Part shown: in pieces, positions 16,143-25,206 of the stretch
Layout of the letters: every line of letters starts with the position of its first letter
Numbering within the stretch: the first letter of the stretch is position 1
Source of the DNA: JAMLIN01 sp964509685
Lineage (GTDB): Bacteria; Pseudomonadota; Gammaproteobacteria; Burkholderiales; Burkholderiaceae_E
NCBI GenBank assembly: GCA_964509685.1
Contig: CAZDYQ010000002.1
Span: 1 to 64,000 of the forward strand
Length of the DNA stretch: 64,000 nt
Reading direction: 5' to 3'
Position numbers and translations under genes: made by a program
The notes under the pieces: model-generated
Databases searched by the model: none
What the model saw: only the letters and a program-made list of their open reading frames with translations
What the model was told of the DNA's origin: nothing

Positions 16143-17984
16143 TCAGCGATCACCCGAGGCAATCCCCTCGCGCCGCGGATCGGCCGCGCCCGCCCATCTT
16201 CCGCGCTCCGGGTCGATGGCGAAGGGCGCCGGCGCCCCGGCGATGCGCCCGTTGTACACGAAGCCATGCAGGCCGCTTGCCTGCGCCCGGCGCCTCGTCT
16301 CGTGTCCTCGCCGGGCGAGCGCCCGCGCGATCGGGTCGCCCGCCTGCCCGGTCTCGACGATGGCCGACGCGCCCGCCCTCGCCCCGAAGTTCGGCAGCGC
16401 GAAGGCTTCGTGCATCGGCATCCTGCGATCGATCATCGCCACCAGCGACTTGCCCACGAACTGGACGATCTGGCTGCCGCCCGGCGAACCCAGGGCCGCC
16501 AGCAGCCGTCCCTCCCCGTCGAAGACCAGTGTGGGCGCCATCGTGCTCCGTGGGCGCTTGCCTGGCTCGACCCGGTTGGCGAGCGGACGGCCCTCGGCGT
16601 CGACCGGCAACAGGTCGAAGTCCGTGAGCTGGTTGTTGAGCAGGAAGCCTCGGACACGCATCAGGTTGCCGAAGGCCTGCTCGATGGAACTCGTGAGGGA
16701 GACGGCCTCGCCGTGGCGATCGACGATGGCGAGGTGCGTGGTCGAGGGCAGCCCGCGCTCGGGCCCGGCCGCCGGGGCCGGCGCCCCGGGCGGGCGCCCG
16801 GGGCGCGCCGCGCCGAGGGTGCGCTCGTCGTCGACGAGCGCCGCGCGCATCGACAGGTAGCCACCGTCGAGCAGCCCCGCCATCGGCACCTCGAAGAAGT
16901 CCGGGTCGGCGATCCAGGCACTTCGGTCCGCGTATGCCAGGCGGTAGGCCTCGACGAGCCGATGCATGCTGAGGGCGGGCATCGGCAGGCCCGGCTCGTC
17001 CGGGAGCGCGACCGGCTCGAGGCGCTCGAAGATGCCGAGCGCCTGCAGCAGGGTGATGCCGCCCGAGCTCGGCGGCGGCGCCCCGCAGATCGTGAAGGAG
17101 CGGAACGGACCGCACACCGGCGCGCGAAGCCGGGCTCGATAGCCGGCCAGGTCGGCGAGCGACAGCCGCCCGGCGCCGCGGGGATCGGTTCGCACGGCCG
17201 CGACCACGGCGGCCGCGAGCGGCCCCGTGTAGAAGGCATCGGCACCTTCGCGGGCAATGCGCTCGAGGGTGTCGGCGAACTCCGGGTCGCGCAGGAGATG
17301 GCCCACCGGCCACGGGCGGCCTTCGGCATCGAGGAAATGCGCGGCAGCCGACGGGCTGCGGCGGATCCGGTCCAGCGCCCCCGTAAGCAGGGCGTGCAGT
17401 CGCGGCGACACGCTGAAGCCCGAACGCGCGAGATCGATCGCGGGCGCGAAGAGGCTCGCCCAGGGCAGGCGGCCATGTTCGCGGTGCGCGAGCTCCAACA
17501 TGCGCAGCAGTCCCGGCACGCCGACGGAACGCCCGCTGTCGACCGCCTCGAAGAATCCGGTCGCGCGACCGTCCGGTCCCACGAACAGCTTCTCGGTCGC
17601 CTCGGCGGGGGCGGTCTCGCGGCCGTCGTAAGCGAGCCGGGTGCCGTCGGGCCGGCTGTAGAGCAGGAACCCGCCGCCACCAATGCCCGAGGATTGCGGC
17701 TCCACGAGATTGAGCACCATCTGCGCCGCGATCGCCGCGTCGACGGCCCCGCCGCCGGCATCGAGCACGCCACGGGCCGCGGCGACCGCCGCGGGATGCG
17801 CCGCGACCACCATGTCGCTGCGTCCGAAGTCGACGACGACCGCACCGAAGCCCGTCGAAGCCTCCGGCGACGCGCGGGCAGCTTCGCCCTCCGGCGCCGG
17901 CCCGCGCGCCAGGGCCGCCGTGGCGGCGACCAGGAAGAGCAGCCCGAAAAGGCTGCGCCGAACCCGGCCGGCGCAGGCCCGCAT
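16143..17984 (-). CDS. ggt: gamma-glutamyltransferase (glutathione hydrolase)
   Basis: Periplasmic N-terminal-nucleophile enzyme that cleaves the gamma-glutamyl bond of glutathione and related compounds. The 613-residue precursor starts with a signal peptide (MRACAGRVRRSLFGLLFLVAA...). Family blocks: AHPAAVAAARGVLDAGGGAVDAAIA, SSGIGGGGFLLY, YDGRETAP and the autoprocessing site PSTTHLAIVD near residue 415, where the threonine becomes the nucleophile; SPGGSQI near the end is part of the oxyanion/substrate loop. The start at 17984 is preferred to one 30 codons earlier, which would overlap the upstream gene and spoil the signal peptide. Confidence 0.95.
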   Translation of the reverse strand: MRACAGRVRRSLFGLLFLVAATAALARGPAPEGEAARASPEASTGFGAVVVDFGRSDMVVAAHPAAVAAARGVLDAGGGAVDAAIAAQMVLNLVEPQSSGIGGGGFLLYSRPDGTRLAYDGRETAPAEATEKLFVGPDGRATGFFEAVDSGRSVGVPGLLRMLELAHREHGRLPWASLFAPAIDLARSGFSVSPRLHALLTGALDRIRRSPSAAAHFLDAEGRPWPVGHLLRDPEFADTLERIAREGADAFYTGPLAAAVVAAVRTDPRGAGRLSLADLAGYRARLRAPVCGPFRSFTICGAPPPSSGGITLLQALGIFERLEPVALPDEPGLPMPALSMHRLVEAYRLAYADRSAWIADPDFFEVPMAGLLDGGYLSMRAALVDDERTLGAARPGRPPGAPAPAAGPERGLPSTTHLAIVDRHGEAVSLTSSIEQAFGNLMRVRGFLLNNQLTDFDLLPVDAEGRPLANRVEPGKRPRSTMAPTLVFDGEGRLLAALGSPGGSQIVQFVGKSLVAMIDRRMPMHEAFALPNFGARAGASAIVETGQAGDPIARALARRGHETRRRAQASGLHGFVYNGRIAGAPAPFAIDPERGRWAGAADPRREGIASGDR

Positions 17985-18021
17985 GGTCGGCCCGGCGCCG
18001 GCCGAGCCGCACGGCCGGCGC

Positions 18022-18756
18022 TCAGGCCGCGTCGACACGGGCACGCCGCAACGCCTCCAGCGAGAAGTGGGCATAGGCGAGCGCCGACAGGACCGGCGTG
18101 ACGAGGAAGAGCGGCGGGATGTAGTTCAGCACGGTCACCAGCAGCCCGAGCGCGAGGTAGGCGCGCCGGTGCGTTGCGACCAGCGCCCGTCGCTCGACCG
18201 GGTCGGCATGTTCGACGAGGCTGTCGAAGCGCATCGTCCTTGCGGTCAGCCAGCTCCACCACAGCCACGGCACGATGAACGCGAGCGGCGGCACGAGCCA
18301 CAGCGGCATGGTGAGCAGGTAGCCCACGACGAAGATCGCCAGGCTGGAGACGGCATTCCAGATGCTGCCGCCGATCGAGGCCGACCCCCTGCGCCGCACG
18401 TCGGGATAGCGAGCGTCCAGGTGGCGCAGGACCACGGGCATCGCGAAGACGCCCACCAGGCCCACGCCGGTGGCGAAGATCATCGGGATCGCGACCAGCA
18501 GCGCGAGCACGGTCGCAACGAGATCGGGAGCGGCCTCGAAGCCCATGCCCGCCATCCGCTCGAAGGTCCACTGGAAGACGGAGAACCGGCCGAGCAGGCT
18601 TTCGGAGATCCAGTCGACGAGCGGCCCCCAGGCGAACCAGGCGAGCACTATCCATCCTGCGATCGCCACGAGAAAGGGCCAGACGAGCAAGGCCAGCATC
18701 CTTGGATGGAGCTGGCTCACGAGGCCGCGGGAGAAGGCGGCGAGGACACGGTGCAT
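18022..18756 (-). CDS. EI24/CysZ-like integral membrane protein
   Basis: 244 residues with about five hydrophobic helices (for example LALLVWPFLVAIAGWIVLAW, LVATVLALLVAIPMIFATG, LAIFVVGYLLTMPLWLVPPLAF and AYLALGLLVTVLNYIPPLFLV). The arrangement and the NYIPP-LFLVTP motif match the EI24 domain family, which includes the sulfate permease CysZ. The transported substrate, if any, is not evident. It precedes ggt by 37 bases on the same strand, so sulfur or glutathione metabolism is a possible link, but only by context. Confidence 0.8.
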   Translation of the reverse strand: MHRVLAAFSRGLVSQLHPRMLALLVWPFLVAIAGWIVLAWFAWGPLVDWISESLLGRFSVFQWTFERMAGMGFEAAPDLVATVLALLVAIPMIFATGVGLVGVFAMPVVLRHLDARYPDVRRRGSASIGGSIWNAVSSLAIFVVGYLLTMPLWLVPPLAFIVPWLWWSWLTARTMRFDSLVEHADPVERRALVATHRRAYLALGLLVTVLNYIPPLFLVTPVLSALAYAHFSLEALRRARVDAA

Positions 18757-18829
18757 CGCGTGATGATAGCCGGGCCCCGACCGTTCGTCGGCCGCAAGGC
18801 CGTCCCATCGGCGGCCCGGTACCGCCCTC

Positions 18830-19360
18830 GTGCCCTCCGGCCAGAATGGCCGCGTGCAACTACTCGGCCTCATCCGCTTCGTCGCCGTGGCCGGCGACGA
18901 GATTGCCGCCTGGGAAGCCTGCGAGCGCTTCGAGGCGCGGCTGCCCGCGATCCGCGCGGAAACGATCCATCGCGAGGACGTCCAGATGATGGTGCTCTTC
19001 GACGATGCGTCGAGCGCCCTGGCGGCGCTGTCCGAGGCACTGGACGAGGGCGAGCGCGGCGGCTTCGCGATCGCCGCCGGGCTCGTGCAGGGCATCCGCT
19101 CGCGCGCCACGGTCGCGTCGAGCCTGTCGGGCTTCACCGAGGGCACGATCGAGACCCTGTTCGAGATCACCTCGTGCGCCCTGCCCCAGGAGGTGGCGAT
19201 CAGCCCGAAGCTCTCGAGCATCATCCGGCTCGCGGCGCCCGAGCATGCAGACCGCTTCGTGCCGTCGGCGCACCGGCGACCCGACTCCAAGATCCGCCAG
19301 CCCCTCGTGATGCGCCCGAGCTTCCGCCGCTCGCCCGTCGACCTGCCCGGCCGCTCCTAG
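18830..19360 (+). CDS. small uncharacterised protein with weak resemblance to a nucleotide cyclase domain
   Basis: 176 residues from a GTG at 18830; a second GTG at 18854 (MQLLGLIRF) is an equally plausible start and neither has a clear Shine-Dalgarno. The order of segments (FVAVAGDEIAAWEACERFEARLP, then QMMVLFDDASSALAALSEALDEG, FAIAAGLVQG, and ETLFEITSCALPQEVAISPKL) recalls the C-terminal half of class III adenylate/guanylate cyclase domains, where substrate-loop, helix and ARLEALAEPGEVLVS-like blocks occur in that order, but metal-binding aspartates are not evident. If related it would be a non-catalytic remnant. Convergent with hrpA, their stops only 4 bases apart. Confidence 0.6.
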   Translation: MPSGQNGRVQLLGLIRFVAVAGDEIAAWEACERFEARLPAIRAETIHREDVQMMVLFDDASSALAALSEALDEGERGGFAIAAGLVQGIRSRATVASSLSGFTEGTIETLFEITSCALPQEVAISPKLSSIIRLAAPEHADRFVPSAHRRPDSKIRQPLVMRPSFRRSPVDLPGRS

Positions 19361-19364
19361 GCGC

Positions 19365-22300
19365 CTAGTCGATCGCCGCGAGCGCCTTGTGCAGGCGCTT
19401 GGGCGAGACGGGCATGGGCGTGCGCAATCCTTGCGCGAACAGCGAGACCCGCAACTCCTCCAGCAGCCAGCGAAAATCGTCGAGGCGGGCATCGGGCCGG
19501 CCGCGCCGCTCCTTGCGACGACGACGATAGCCCGCCACGAGCGGCGCGAGCTCCGACATGGCCCGCGCATCGCGCTGCGGGTCCTCCCGCAGGGCGTCGA
19601 TGCGCCGACCGATCGCCTTCAGGTAGCGAGGGAAATGACGCAGGGCCGCCGCAGGCGTCCTCACGAGGAAATCGCGCGGCATGAGCTCGCCGAGCTGGTC
19701 CTCGATGTCCGCGCGCGCCTCCGGGAACGCCCGGGCGATGCCCGAGAGCTTGCGCGCGAGCGGCTGGTATTCCTGCAGGATCTCGAGCAGCAGCCGGGCG
19801 AGCTCCTGTCCGACGAGCGACAGCCGGCCGCGGGCGTCATCCACGCGCTGCGCGAACGCCTGCGCATCGGCCGGCAGCGGATCGACGAGGCAGACCCGGT
19901 CGAGGACCGCGCGCACCAGGCTCTCGCGCAATGCCTGTTCGTCGCCGAAGCCTGCATGGAGCAGCGACAGCCGCTGGAAATCGGGAATGTTCTTCGCGAA
20001 GAACCGCAGCGGCTCGCGCAGCGCGATGGCGAAGAGCCGTGCCAGGCCCGCGCGGTGCACCGAGGCCGCCCGGTCGGGATCGTCGAAGACCTCGATCCCC
20101 ACCGCGTCGCCATGGTCCACCAGGGCCGGGAAGCCGACCATCGTCGCGCCGCTGGCCGGATCGCGAACCTCGAGCAACTCCGGCAGCGCGCCGAACGACC
20201 AGTCCTGCCAGCGCCGGCTCGTGTCGGCGAGCACGCCTGCGGAAAGATCGATGCCGCCCTCCGCCGGCGGGCGTGCGGCGCCACCGGACGCGTTCCCGCT
20301 GGCCTGCGCCTCGCCTGCGCCCTCGGCCACCTGCGCCGCCGGTACGACCCGGTCGTCCTCGCGCCCGCCCTCCCCCGAGCGGCGGCGTGAGGACTTCGCG
20401 TCCGGCGTCGCCTCGCGCAGCCGGCCGGCGACGTCGGCGAGCGCGGCCTGGAAGGCCCCCTGCGCCCGTGCCCCATGCTCCGCGCGCAGGGCCGCGAGAC
20501 TGCGCGACTCGGCGATGAAGCGCCCGTCGGGGGCGACCAGCCGCAGGCGCATCACCAGGTGGGTCGGCAGCGCCTCGGTCCGAAAGTCCGCCGCGGCCAC
20601 CTGCAGCGATCGCTCGGCGCGCAAGTCCTGGCGCAGGGCCTCGACGAGCGGCATCTCGCCGAACCGGTCCGCCCACCGCTCGACGAAGCCGGCCGCATAG
20701 GCCGCCGGCGGCGCGACATGGCGGCGAAGCCGCGGCGGCAGCGACTTCAGCATCGCCTCGACCTTCTCGCGGAGCATGCCCGGCACCAGCCATTCGCAGG
20801 CGGCGGCATCCACCTGGTTCAGCAGCGGCAGCGGCACCGTCATGGTCACGCCGTCGTCGCGCGCCCCGGGATCGAAGTGATAGTCGAGCCGGAAGCGGGC
20901 GCCTCGCTGCCGGATCTCGCGCGGAAAGGCCTGGCTGTCCACGCCCGCGGCATCCTTGCGCAGGAGCGACTCGCGATCGAGGCGCAGGAGCGTCGGATCC
21001 TCTCGCGAGGCCTTCCGGTACCAGGCCTCGAGTTCCCTTCCCGTCGTCACGTCCGCAGGCACCCGGGCATCGAACCATTCGAAAAGGAAGTCCTCGTCCA
21101 CCAGGAGGTCCGGGCGACGGATGCGATGCTCGAGCTTCTCGATCTCGTCCATCAGCCGGCGGTTGTGCGCAAGGAACGGCAGGTGCTTCGCTCGCGCGGG
21201 CTCGAGCCACTCGTCCCGCACCAGCGCGTGCCGGATCAGCGCCTCGCGCGCCTTCGCCGGTTCCCGACGCGCGAAGGGAACCCGGCGCTGCGCATAGAGC
21301 ACGAGCCCGTAGATCGTCGCGCGTTCGTAGGCGACGATCTCGCCCGCCTCGCGCGACCAGAAGGGTTCGGACCAGCTGCGACGCACCAGGTGCGCGCCGA
21401 TGCGCTCGACCCATTCCGGCTCGATGCGCGCCACGGTCCGCGCGAGGAGCCGCCCCGTATCCACCAGCTCGGCCGCCATCACCCAGCGTGGCGGCTTGCG
21501 GACCGACGACGAAGGATGGATCGCGAACCGGGTCTGGTGGGTGCCCATGTACAGCGCGTCGTCGGGCGCACGCGTGCCGAGGTTGCCGAGCAGGCCCGTG
21601 AGCAGCGCCTGGTGGATCGTGGCCGCACTCGCCGGCTTGTCGCCCACCTCCCATCCCATCTCGCGCACGGTGCGCTCGAGCTGGGCATGCACATCGGCCC
21701 ATTCGCGCAGCCGGCGCACGGAGAGGAACTCGCGCTCGAGCCGCGCGGCGAGTTGCCGGTTCGATTCCCCGCGCGCGACTCGGCCCGCGACCTGCGCCTG
21801 CCAGTAATCCCACAGGCGGACCCAGGACACGAAATCGCTGGCGGGATCGGCGAAGCGCCGGTGGGCGGCGTCGGCGGCCTGCTGGGACGCGAGGGGACGC
21901 TGGCGCGGGTCCTGCGAGGACAGGCCGGCCGCGATGACCAGCATCTCCCGCAGGCAACCGGTCTCGTGCGCCGCGAGGAGCATCCTCCCGATGCGGGGAT
22001 CGAGCGGAAGGCGCGCGAGCTGTCGTCCCACCGCCGTAAGCTTCCCGGCCTCGTCGATCGCATGCAGTTCCTGCAGCAGCGCCAGCCCGTCCGTGATCGC
22101 CTTGCGCGGGGGCGGATCGACGAACGGGAAGGATTCGATGTCCGCCAGGTTGAGCGCGCGCATCCGCAGGATGACGCCGGCGAGCGAGGAGCGAAGGATC
22201 TCCGGATCCGTGTGCGCGGGCCGGGCGTTGAAGTCGTCCTCGCCGTAGAGGCGGATGCACACGCCATCGGCGACCCGGCCGCAGCGGCCCGCCCGCTGCC

Positions 22301-23480
22301 GGGCCGCCGCCTGGGAGATCGGCTCGATCTGCAGCTGCTCGACCTTGCCACGGTAGCGGTAGCGCTTGACACGGGCGAGCCCGCTGTCGACGACGTAGCG
22401 GATGCCCGGAACGGTAAGGGAAGTTTCGGCGACGTTCGTGGACAGCACGATCCGGCGGCCGTCACCCGGCGTGAAGATCCGCTGCTGGTCGGCCGCCGGC
22501 AGGCGCGCGTACAGGGGCAGGATCTCGGGCATTCCCCGCCCGAGCGGCGATCCGCTACCCGCCTGGCGCGCCGCCGCGCGGCGCAGGTGCTCCGCGCAGT
22601 CGCGGATCTCGCGCTCGCCCGGGAGGAACACCAGGACGTCGCCCGGCGCCTCGCGCCAGAGCTCGTCGATCGCCGCCTCCACGCGCGCCGGCAGCTCGTC
22701 CTCGTCGTCCTCGTCGTCGCGCCCGTCGGTGCCGTTCGCGCCCGGGGCCTCGGGAGGACGCCACCGGATCTCGACGGGATAGAGCCTGCCCGATACCTCG
22801 ATCACCGGGGCCCGCCCGGCCGGACCGGCGAAATGCTCGGCGAAGCGCGCGGAATCGATCGTGGCCGAGGTGATCACGACCTTGAGGTCGTCACGCCGGG
22901 GCCCCTCCACGAGCTGGCGCAGGTAGCCGAGCAGGAAGTCGATGTTGAGGCTGCGCTCGTGCGCCTCGTCGATGATCAGGGTGTCGTACTCCGAGAGCAG
23001 CGGATCCGACTGCGTCTCGGCGAGGAGGATCCCGTCCGTCATCAGCTTGATCATCGTCCCGGGCGACAGGGTCTCGCCGAACCGGATTTTCCATCCGACA
23101 TGGCGCCCTGGCGGCGAGCCGAGCTCCTCGGCGATTCGCCGGGCCACCGAAGTGGCCGCGATGCGCCGAGGTTGCGTGTGCCCGATACGGCCCTGGCGGC
23201 CGCGACCCGCCAACGCGCAGATCTTGGGCAGCTGGGTGGTCTTGCCCGAACCGGTCTCGCCGCTGACGATGACGACGGGCGAGCTGCGCAGCGCCGCGAC
23301 GATCGCGTCGCGAGCGGCGCTCACCGGCAGCTCGGGAGGAAACTCGAACGGGGGCAGGGGCTCGGGCACGTAGGCGGCGCGCGACTCGGCGGCTCGCCGG
23401 GGAACGCCGTCCGTTACCGCGCGCCGCCCCGGCCGTCGCTTTTTCGGCGGCCCGGCCGTGGCTTCGGGGTGCGTCGGCAT
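19365..23480 (-). CDS. hrpA: ATP-dependent RNA helicase HrpA
   Basis: DEAH-box RNA helicase implicated in mRNA processing and rescue of stalled ribosomes. The 1371 residues are full length. Walker A GETGSGKTTQL begins at residue 74, a DEAH box with ERSLN follows about 90 residues later, then motif III SATID, the C-terminal helicase domain with STNVAETSLTVPGIRYVVDSG and QRAGRCGR, the helicase-associated domain, and the long HrpA-specific C-terminal region. The start at 23480 is 22 bases from the divergent argA start, with a -10-like element between them, so its mRNA may have almost no leader. Confidence 0.95.
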   Translation of the reverse strand: MPTHPEATAGPPKKRRPGRRAVTDGVPRRAAESRAAYVPEPLPPFEFPPELPVSAARDAIVAALRSSPVVIVSGETGSGKTTQLPKICALAGRGRQGRIGHTQPRRIAATSVARRIAEELGSPPGRHVGWKIRFGETLSPGTMIKLMTDGILLAETQSDPLLSEYDTLIIDEAHERSLNIDFLLGYLRQLVEGPRRDDLKVVITSATIDSARFAEHFAGPAGRAPVIEVSGRLYPVEIRWRPPEAPGANGTDGRDDEDDEDELPARVEAAIDELWREAPGDVLVFLPGEREIRDCAEHLRRAAARQAGSGSPLGRGMPEILPLYARLPAADQQRIFTPGDGRRIVLSTNVAETSLTVPGIRYVVDSGLARVKRYRYRGKVEQLQIEPISQAAARQRAGRCGRVADGVCIRLYGEDDFNARPAHTDPEILRSSLAGVILRMRALNLADIESFPFVDPPPRKAITDGLALLQELHAIDEAGKLTAVGRQLARLPLDPRIGRMLLAAHETGCLREMLVIAAGLSSQDPRQRPLASQQAADAAHRRFADPASDFVSWVRLWDYWQAQVAGRVARGESNRQLAARLEREFLSVRRLREWADVHAQLERTVREMGWEVGDKPASAATIHQALLTGLLGNLGTRAPDDALYMGTHQTRFAIHPSSSVRKPPRWVMAAELVDTGRLLARTVARIEPEWVERIGAHLVRRSWSEPFWSREAGEIVAYERATIYGLVLYAQRRVPFARREPAKAREALIRHALVRDEWLEPARAKHLPFLAHNRRLMDEIEKLEHRIRRPDLLVDEDFLFEWFDARVPADVTTGRELEAWYRKASREDPTLLRLDRESLLRKDAAGVDSQAFPREIRQRGARFRLDYHFDPGARDDGVTMTVPLPLLNQVDAAACEWLVPGMLREKVEAMLKSLPPRLRRHVAPPAAYAAGFVERWADRFGEMPLVEALRQDLRAERSLQVAAADFRTEALPTHLVMRLRLVAPDGRFIAESRSLAALRAEHGARAQGAFQAALADVAGRLREATPDAKSSRRRSGEGGREDDRVVPAAQVAEGAGEAQASGNASGGAARPPAEGGIDLSAGVLADTSRRWQDWSFGALPELLEVRDPASGATMVGFPALVDHGDAVGIEVFDDPDRAASVHRAGLARLFAIALREPLRFFAKNIPDFQRLSLLHAGFGDEQALRESLVRAVLDRVCLVDPLPADAQAFAQRVDDARGRLSLVGQELARLLLEILQEYQPLARKLSGIARAFPEARADIEDQLGELMPRDFLVRTPAAALRHFPRYLKAIGRRIDALREDPQRDARAMSELAPLVAGYRRRRKERRGRPDARLDDFRWLLEELRVSLFAQGLRTPMPVSPKRLHKALAAID

Positions 23481-23488
23481 GGCGCGAA

Positions 23489-23496
23489 ATTATAAT
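23489..23496. promoter_or_regulatory. palindromic ATTATAAT: overlapping divergent -10 elements for hrpA and argA
   Basis: The 22-bp gap between the two start codons contains ATTATAAT, which reads TATAAT on the plus strand (23491-23496) and on the minus strand (23494-23489). Counting seven bases downstream puts the plus start at 23503, exactly the A of the argA ATG, and the minus start near 23482, two bases before the hrpA ATG. No clear -35 is seen for either direction, and no Shine-Dalgarno fits in the gap. Confidence 0.5.
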
Positions 23497-23502
23497 CGCC
23501 GC

Positions 23503-24888
23503 ATGAACGACGACTCGCCGCCGGCCCTCCACGCACCGGGCCGGGATTCGCAGCCTCGTCCCGATCCGGCCGGCGGGCCGGCCCATCAGGCCACCTTCGT
23601 CGCATGGCTACGAACGGTCGCGCCCTACATCCACGCCTTTCGCGGCCGCACCTTCGTCATCGGCATCGCCGGCGAGCTCATCGCCGAAGGCCGGCTCACG
23701 GCGCTGGTGCACGACATCAGCCTGTTGAACGCCATGGGCATGAGGATCGTCCTCGTCCATGGCTCGCGGCCGCAGGTGGTCGAGCAGCTTCGGCTGCGCG
23801 GTCTCGAGGGCCGGTACCGGGGCCAGATCCGCATCACCGACGAGATCGCGCTGGAATGCGTCAAGGAAGCCTCCGGCGAGCTGCGCCTCGACATCGAGGC
23901 CGCCTTCTCGCAGGGGCTGCCCAACACGCCGATGGCCCACTCGACCGTTCGCGTGGTGTCGGGCAACTTCGTCACCGCGCGCCCCGTCGGCGTGGTGGAC
24001 GGCGTCGATCACGAGCACACCGGGATCGTCCGCAAGGTCGACGCGGCCACGATCCGCTTCGCGCTCTCGAGCGGGGCGGTCGTGCTGCTCTCGCCGCTCG
24101 GGTTCTCGCCGACCGGCGAGCTCTTCAACCTGAGCATGGAGGACGTGGCGACGCGGACCGCCATCGCCCTCGATGCGGACAAGCTGATCTTCCTCGCCGA
24201 GACCGACGGCATACCCGACGGCAAGGGCGGGATCCTCGGCGAGCTGTCAGAGGACGATGCGCGGCGCCTGCTCGAGTCGGGATCGCTCGACCCGACGAGC
24301 GAGTTCTACCTGCGGCATGCCGCCATGGCCTGCGAGGGTGGCGTCGCACGGGCGCACATTGTGCCCTTCCGGATCGACGGCAGCCTGCTCCTCGAGCTCT
24401 TCCAGCACAACGGCGTGGGCTCCATGCTCGTCGAGGAAACGCTCGAGGCGCTGCGCGACGCGACCATCGACGATGTCGGGGGCATCCTGGCCGTGATCCG
24501 GCCGCTCGAGGAGGAAGGCATCCTGGCGCCGCGCGACCATGCCCAGATCGAGCGCGACGTGGAGAAGTTCGTCGTCATCGAGCACGACGGCGTCATCTTC
24601 GGATGCGCGGCCCTCTACACCTACGAGGGCGAGGACATCGCCGAGATGGCCTGCCTCGCGGTAAGCAGCATGGCCCAGGGCCAGGGCGACGGCGAGCGCC
24701 TGCTCAGGCGGATCGAGCAACGCGCGCGCAGCATGGGCATCAAGCGCCTGTTCGTGCTGACCACCCGTACCATGCACTGGTTCCTCAAGCGGGGCTTCGT
24801 TGAAGCCAGCATCGACGACCTTCCCCCGCACCGGCGCGACATGTACAACTGGCAACGACGTTCCAAGGTGCTGATCAAGCAGCTCTGA
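23503..24888 (+). CDS. argA: N-acetylglutamate synthase ArgA
   Basis: First enzyme of arginine synthesis, acetylating glutamate with acetyl-CoA; normally feedback-inhibited by arginine. 461 residues with an N-terminal amino-acid-kinase fold (FVAWLRTVAPYIHAFRGRTFVIGIAGELI, VLVHGSRPQV) that serves as the arginine-binding domain, and a C-terminal GNAT domain (about 310-455; EMACLAVSSMAQGQGDGERLL carries the acetyl-CoA loop, TTRTMHWFLKRGF follows). The start at 23503 is chosen by similarity and by the adjacent TATAAT; the ATG 15 codons upstream lies inside the hrpA start. Confidence 0.95.
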   Translation: MNDDSPPALHAPGRDSQPRPDPAGGPAHQATFVAWLRTVAPYIHAFRGRTFVIGIAGELIAEGRLTALVHDISLLNAMGMRIVLVHGSRPQVVEQLRLRGLEGRYRGQIRITDEIALECVKEASGELRLDIEAAFSQGLPNTPMAHSTVRVVSGNFVTARPVGVVDGVDHEHTGIVRKVDAATIRFALSSGAVVLLSPLGFSPTGELFNLSMEDVATRTAIALDADKLIFLAETDGIPDGKGGILGELSEDDARRLLESGSLDPTSEFYLRHAAMACEGGVARAHIVPFRIDGSLLLELFQHNGVGSMLVEETLEALRDATIDDVGGILAVIRPLEEEGILAPRDHAQIERDVEKFVVIEHDGVIFGCAALYTYEGEDIAEMACLAVSSMAQGQGDGERLLRRIEQRARSMGIKRLFVLTTRTMHWFLKRGFVEASIDDLPPHRRDMYNWQRRSKVLIKQL

Positions 24889-24913
24889 ACGTCGGCCAAC
24901 AGGAGTTCTATCC

Positions 24914-25186
24914 ATGACCAGGATGGTCAACTGCATCAAGCTCGGCCGCGAGGCCGAGGGACTCGATTTCCCGCCCTACCCGGGCGAGATCGGCAAGCGC
25001 ATCTACGAGAACGTCTCGAAGCAGGCCTGGCAGGACTGGCTCCGGCACCAGACGATGCTCGTCAACGAGAACCGCCTGAGCCTCGCCGACCCGCGCGCCC
25101 GCAAGTACCTGGCGGCGCAGATGGAGGCCTACTTCTTCGGCGAGGGCGCCGAGCGGCCCGTCGGGTACGTCCCGCCGGAGTCCTGA
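24914..25186 (+). CDS. yggX: probable Fe(2+)-trafficking protein YggX
   Basis: 90-residue cytosolic protein that protects iron-sulfur clusters from oxidation. Contains the family start MVNCIKLGREAEGLDFPPYPGEIG, with the conserved cysteine at residue 7, and KQAWQDWLRHQTMLVNENRLSLADP. GGAG stands 10 bases before the ATG. It follows argA by 25 bases and may share its transcript. A GC-rich inverted repeat (GGCGGCG / CGCCGCC, 25200-25219) just after it covers the convergent rpiA end. Confidence 0.95.
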   Translation: MTRMVNCIKLGREAEGLDFPPYPGEIGKRIYENVSKQAWQDWLRHQTMLVNENRLSLADPRARKYLAAQMEAYFFGEGAERPVGYVPPES

Positions 25187-25206
25187 CCCGGGACCGGCCG
25201 GCGGCG

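Noticed and set aside
20475..23495. Plus-strand open frame of about 1000 codons opposite hrpA
   Set aside because: Antisense to a full-length helicase with all motifs; composition is that of a GC-rich shadow frame.
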